From an uncultured Acidobacteriota bacterium (GTDB lineage: Bacteria; Acidobacteriota; Vicinamibacteria; Vicinamibacterales; UBA8438): 17,393 nucleotides of DNA. Below, in pieces: positions 15,151 through 17,393 of this stretch. A model generated the notes under the pieces. It made no database searches and was not told where the DNA came from. It was given only the letters and a program-made list of their open reading frames with translations. The first letter of the stretch is position 1, and every line of letters starts with the position of its first letter. A program made the position numbers and the translations under genes. Location of the stretch: contig CAJWMX010000013.1 in the NCBI GenBank assembly GCA_913043805.1, positions 1 to 17,393 on the forward strand, written 5' to 3'.

Positions 15151-15843
15151 CTAGGCCCCACGCCCGGGAGCGCGAACGCGGCCACGAGTGGCCCACGACT
15201 CCCGCTCGAGGAGCCCCCGAAGTTTCCGTACCGCGCGGAACAGGTGTACGCGAACCGTGGACTCGTTCAGCCCCATGATCACGCTGACCTCCCGCGCCGG
15301 GCGTCCCTCGAGATGACTGAGGATGACGGCGGTACGCTGTCGGGTCGGAAGTTGGTCGATCGCCGTCTCGAGCCGAGCCCGGCGCTCCTTGGCGAGGAGC
15401 GTGGTTTCGGGAGACGGGTCGTGACTGGGCGGTTCTTCGGCGACGACGCCTTCCCGCGGGTCGGACGGCGTCAGCCAGCGAGCGCGACGATTTCGCGCCT
15501 TCAGCCGGTCCAGACACGCGTTGACGAGAATCCTCGTAAACCACGGTTGGAAGAATAGGTCCTCGCGAAAAGAGGGCAGATGCAGGAATGCCTTGAGAAA
15601 GGCATCTTGCACGACTTCATCGACTTCGGCCGGATCCCGCAAGTAGTGATACGCGATCCGCGAGGCGCGCCGTTGTTGCCGGTCGACGATCGCCTCAAAG
15701 CGTTCGGCGGCCCGCTCTCGCTGCCCGTCGGCCAGCAACTGCTTGACCTCGGCGGAGAGCTCGGTTTCGACCGTCGGCTGACGGCCCGCTGCCCGGGGCT
15801 TTTCCGGCCCCTGTTCCTTTAGACGTGTCGCGGCAGCTTTCAT
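15151..15843 (-). CDS. ECF-type RNA polymerase sigma factor
   Basis: Sigma-70 family, extracytoplasmic-function type, 230 residues. An N-terminal extension of about 40 residues rich in charged residues precedes sigma region 2 at about 46-115 (YLRDPAEVDEVVQDAFLKAF, then FQPWFTRILVNACLDRLK) and region 4 at about 157-212, with the DNA-binding helix-turn-helix around 182-203 (REVSVIMGLNESTVRVHLFRA). It lacks regions 1.1 and 3, as ECF factors do. GGTGGG is upstream of the ATG and a TATAAT box lies 22 bases before it. It heads the long minus-strand gene run, and the next gene encodes its likely anti-sigma factor. Confidence 0.93.
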   Translation of the reverse strand: MKAAATRLKEQGPEKPRAAGRQPTVETELSAEVKQLLADGQRERAAERFEAIVDRQQRRASRIAYHYLRDPAEVDEVVQDAFLKAFLHLPSFREDLFFQPWFTRILVNACLDRLKARNRRARWLTPSDPREGVVAEEPPSHDPSPETTLLAKERRARLETAIDQLPTRQRTAVILSHLEGRPAREVSVIMGLNESTVRVHLFRAVRKLRGLLERESWATRGRVRAPGRGA

Positions 15844-15864
15844 TTACCCACCAATCGGAAGCTC

Positions 15865-15872
15865 ATTATAAT
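15865..15872. promoter_or_regulatory. Palindromic ATTATAAT, shared -10 region of two divergent genes
   Basis: ATTATAAT is its own reverse complement, so a perfect TATAAT occurs on both strands (15867-15872 plus; 15865-15870 minus). On the minus side it lies 22 bases before the sigma ATG; on the plus side about 68 bases before the receiver GTG. It is an AT island in very GC-rich sequence. The -35 boxes are poor (TTACCC on plus, none clear on minus). Confidence 0.55.
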
Positions 15873-15939
15873 ACAGGCACTGGTCGGGGTCTCGTCGCTG
15901 TAGACGAGGCGCGGAGACCTGTGTCGGGTGAGGAACGGT

Positions 15940-16335
15940 GTGACCGAGACGACGCCAGTCGGCGATTCGCAGACGATTCTGCTCGTGGAGGACGAGCCCG
16001 CCATCTAGGCGCTGATCGGGCGGATGCTGGAGGGCGCCGGCTATGAGTTGCTCGAGGCCCGGAACGGCGACGAGGCGATGACGATGGCCGATCGACACGA
16101 CGGTTCGATCGATCTGTTGTTGACCGACGTCGTGATGCCGCGCATGAACGGGTTCGAGCTGGGCCGGCGGATGGAGCGAGCGCGGCCGGAGACGACGGTC
16201 CTCTAGGTCTCAGGGTATTCGAGTGACTCGTCGGAGGTGCGAGACGGCCTGCGCACCTTGGGACCGGCGTTTCTGCTCAAGCCGTTCACCCAGGACGCGC
16301 TGCTTGGGAAGATCCGGGAAGTCCGCCGCGCCTAG
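15940..16335 (+). pseudogene. Single-domain response regulator interrupted by two in-frame TAG codons
   Basis: CheY-like receiver of 132 codons. All active-site residues are present in one frame: the acidic EDE at 17-19, phosphoacceptor Asp63 in LLLTDVVMP, Ser91 in VSGYS, and Lys114 in LLKPF. TAG replaces codon 23 (16006-16008, after EDEPAI) and codon 89 (16204-16206, between TVL and VSGYS); the last stop, also TAG, is at 16333-16335. There is no frameshift and composition is normal. GTG at 15940 has GAGGA 5 bases upstream; GTG at 15928 is also in frame. TAG ends half of the neighbouring genes, so reassignment is unlikely; a recent pseudogene, sequence error or readthrough remain. If translation restarted at ATG 16024, a 60-residue piece with Asp63 would result, not a full domain. 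Confidence 0.8.
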
Positions 16336-17375
16336 TCGCTGTTCCACTCAGCCGCCTTCACGAGTGTTCCAGGGTAGTAGTGGGCCAGGATGGCCTCGAC
16401 GGAGTGTCCGCGCCGCGCGCGCGCGATCGCGCCGGTCTGGCAGAGCCCCACACCGTGCCCGAACCCGTCGCCGGTGAACTCGATCGTCGTGGCCGTGGCC
16501 ATGAGCTGGAAGCGCGTGCTGCGGAATGACCGCGCGCCCAACTGACGAGCGATGACGGCTCGAAAGCGTTCGCCACGGACCACCCTGGTCACCTCGCCGA
16601 CGATCTCGATCGACGTGACACGGCCCGCCTGGTCGCGTTCGAGAACTCGTAGCCGGTCCAGGCGATTGCCGGGGTTGGTTTTCTCGGAGTTCGCAAGAAT
16701 TCGATGGAGGTGACTGCGCTCCAGACGCACCTTCCAATCGTCACGCGGGGCGATCACGCAGAACTGGTCTCGGACCCCGCCCAGATACGGTGGGGTCGGT
16801 CCGCCCCACACTGTGGTCGCCGAGCTCGTATGCCCGCCGCAGTCGGCATGAAACAGCGCTTCGATGATCTCGTGGCCGTCACTGACGACCAGTCCCCGGG
16901 TCGTGTCGACCGCGGCGGTGACGCGCGCGGACACGGCCGAAGTCTGTTCTTCGGCAGGCCTGTACACCTGGCAATGCGTAGTAGCGCAGAGGTCGAAGCC
17001 ATCATGTTCGTGCCGGCCCAGGTTTGCCAGGGCATAAGTGCGGGCCAGGATGGCCTGGAGTTGCGCCAGGCGGTCGCCGACTGCGGGGTCGGGCTGACCG
17101 ACCGGCATCTCCACCGGCACCGAGCCGCGGACGTATTCCTCGAGCGGCAGATGGCGAATCTCGGGTCGACCGTCGATCACGACGTTGATCCGCAGCAGCG
17201 GACCTGTGTCCGGCGCCGGCGCATCGGTGACCGACGGAAACGGTCTCGGCCCCTGGGTCACGGGCGCCGGCCCCCGGGTGGCGCAGTGAGCCGAGGCCAG
17301 GGCGAGGGCCAGGAGCACTGCGGGGCGCAGAACGTGGCGCTGGCGACGGGGCGAGAAAGCACGGAATCCAGTCAC
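16332..17375 (-). CDS. SpoIID/LytB-domain protein, exported
   Basis: Exported protein of 347 residues with a SpoIID (LytB amidase-enhancer) domain; relatives are lytic transglycosylases that act on denuded peptidoglycan glycan strands. A signal sequence at about 15-31 is followed by a Pro-rich linker to residue 58. The domain shows LEEYVRGSVPVEMP at 78-91, with Glu89 at the position of the catalytic Glu of SpoIID, ARTYALANLGRH, a Cys130/His134/Cys135 cluster, FHADCGGHTSSA at 175-186 and GFGHGVGLCQTGA near the end. Cys31 could be lipidated, but the preceding His is unusual for a lipobox. The start is GTG at 17375 with no strong ribosome site. Its stop codon shares the CTAG at 16332-16335 with the receiver stop on the other strand. 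Confidence 0.88.
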   Translation of the reverse strand: MTGFRAFSPRRQRHVLRPAVLLALALASAHCATRGPAPVTQGPRPFPSVTDAPAPDTGPLLRINVVIDGRPEIRHLPLEEYVRGSVPVEMPVGQPDPAVGDRLAQLQAILARTYALANLGRHEHDGFDLCATTHCQVYRPAEEQTSAVSARVTAAVDTTRGLVVSDGHEIIEALFHADCGGHTSSATTVWGGPTPPYLGGVRDQFCVIAPRDDWKVRLERSHLHRILANSEKTNPGNRLDRLRVLERDQAGRVTSIEIVGEVTRVVRGERFRAVIARQLGARSFRSTRFQLMATATTIEFTGDGFGHGVGLCQTGAIARARRGHSVEAILAHYYPGTLVKAAEWNSD

Positions 17376-17393
17376 AGCGTCTCTATCGGCCGA

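Noticed and set aside
15940..16335. Reassignment of TAG to an amino acid in this genome
   Set aside because: TAG is the natural stop of the esterase, all four exporter genes, the Spy-like gene, the sigma gene and the SpoIID-domain gene, each at the expected family end. General reassignment would extend all of these.

Overview
The window is GC-rich, densely coded bacterial chromosome with no gap over about 140 bases between genes. I saw no rRNA, tRNA, CRISPR array, insertion sequence or phage gene. The gene content suggests a Gram-negative bacterium: a tripartite TolC/adaptor/MacB-type exporter, a Spy-like periplasmic protein, a TesA-YbbA-YbbP cluster and a DksA-type zinc finger. Base composition and gene style would fit Acidobacteriota (Vicinamibacteria-like), but that placement is inference; no marker gene here settles it. 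Of the 16 genes whose stop lies in the window, 8 end in TAG, 6 in TGA and 2 in TAA.

Layout. (1) 1-1227, minus: the first 409 codons of a CstA-family peptide/carbon-starvation transporter, running off the left edge. (2) 1289-7010, plus: a DUF2784 membrane protein, a lipoprotein GDSL esterase (TesA-like), the ATPase and permease of a YbbA/YbbP-type ABC transporter, a DksA/TraR zinc-finger protein, folK (folate synthesis) and an 81-residue secreted protein. (3) 7035-15843, minus, read from right to left: ECF sigma factor, ZAS-type anti-sigma factor, ispH (last step of the MEP isoprenoid pathway), a Spy/CpxP-like periplasmic protein, a TolC-like outer-membrane channel, a periplasmic adaptor, and the separate ATPase and permease of a MacB-type ABC exporter. 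(4) 15940-16335, plus: a single-domain response regulator broken by two in-frame TAG codons. (5) 16332-17375, minus: a SpoIID/LytB-domain cell-wall protein whose stop codon overlaps that of the response regulator.

How the parts may work together. Block 3 reads like an envelope-stress module: a membrane anti-sigma factor holds an ECF sigma factor, ispH is joined to the anti-sigma gene by a 4-base overlap, and a Spy-like protein and a complete tripartite exporter follow on the same strand. Co-regulation across the whole block is inference. In block 2 the esterase, ATPase and permease repeat the tesA/ybbA/ybbP neighbourhood known from E. coli, but all on one strand and with the esterase predicted to be lipid-anchored.

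Most unusual observations: the twice-amber-interrupted but otherwise intact receiver gene; the sigma/anti-sigma/ispH coupling with a plant/cyanobacterial-type IspH; an adaptor protein with two large low-complexity insertions; and a miniature secreted beta protein that looks internally deleted. I found no convincing wholly new system.
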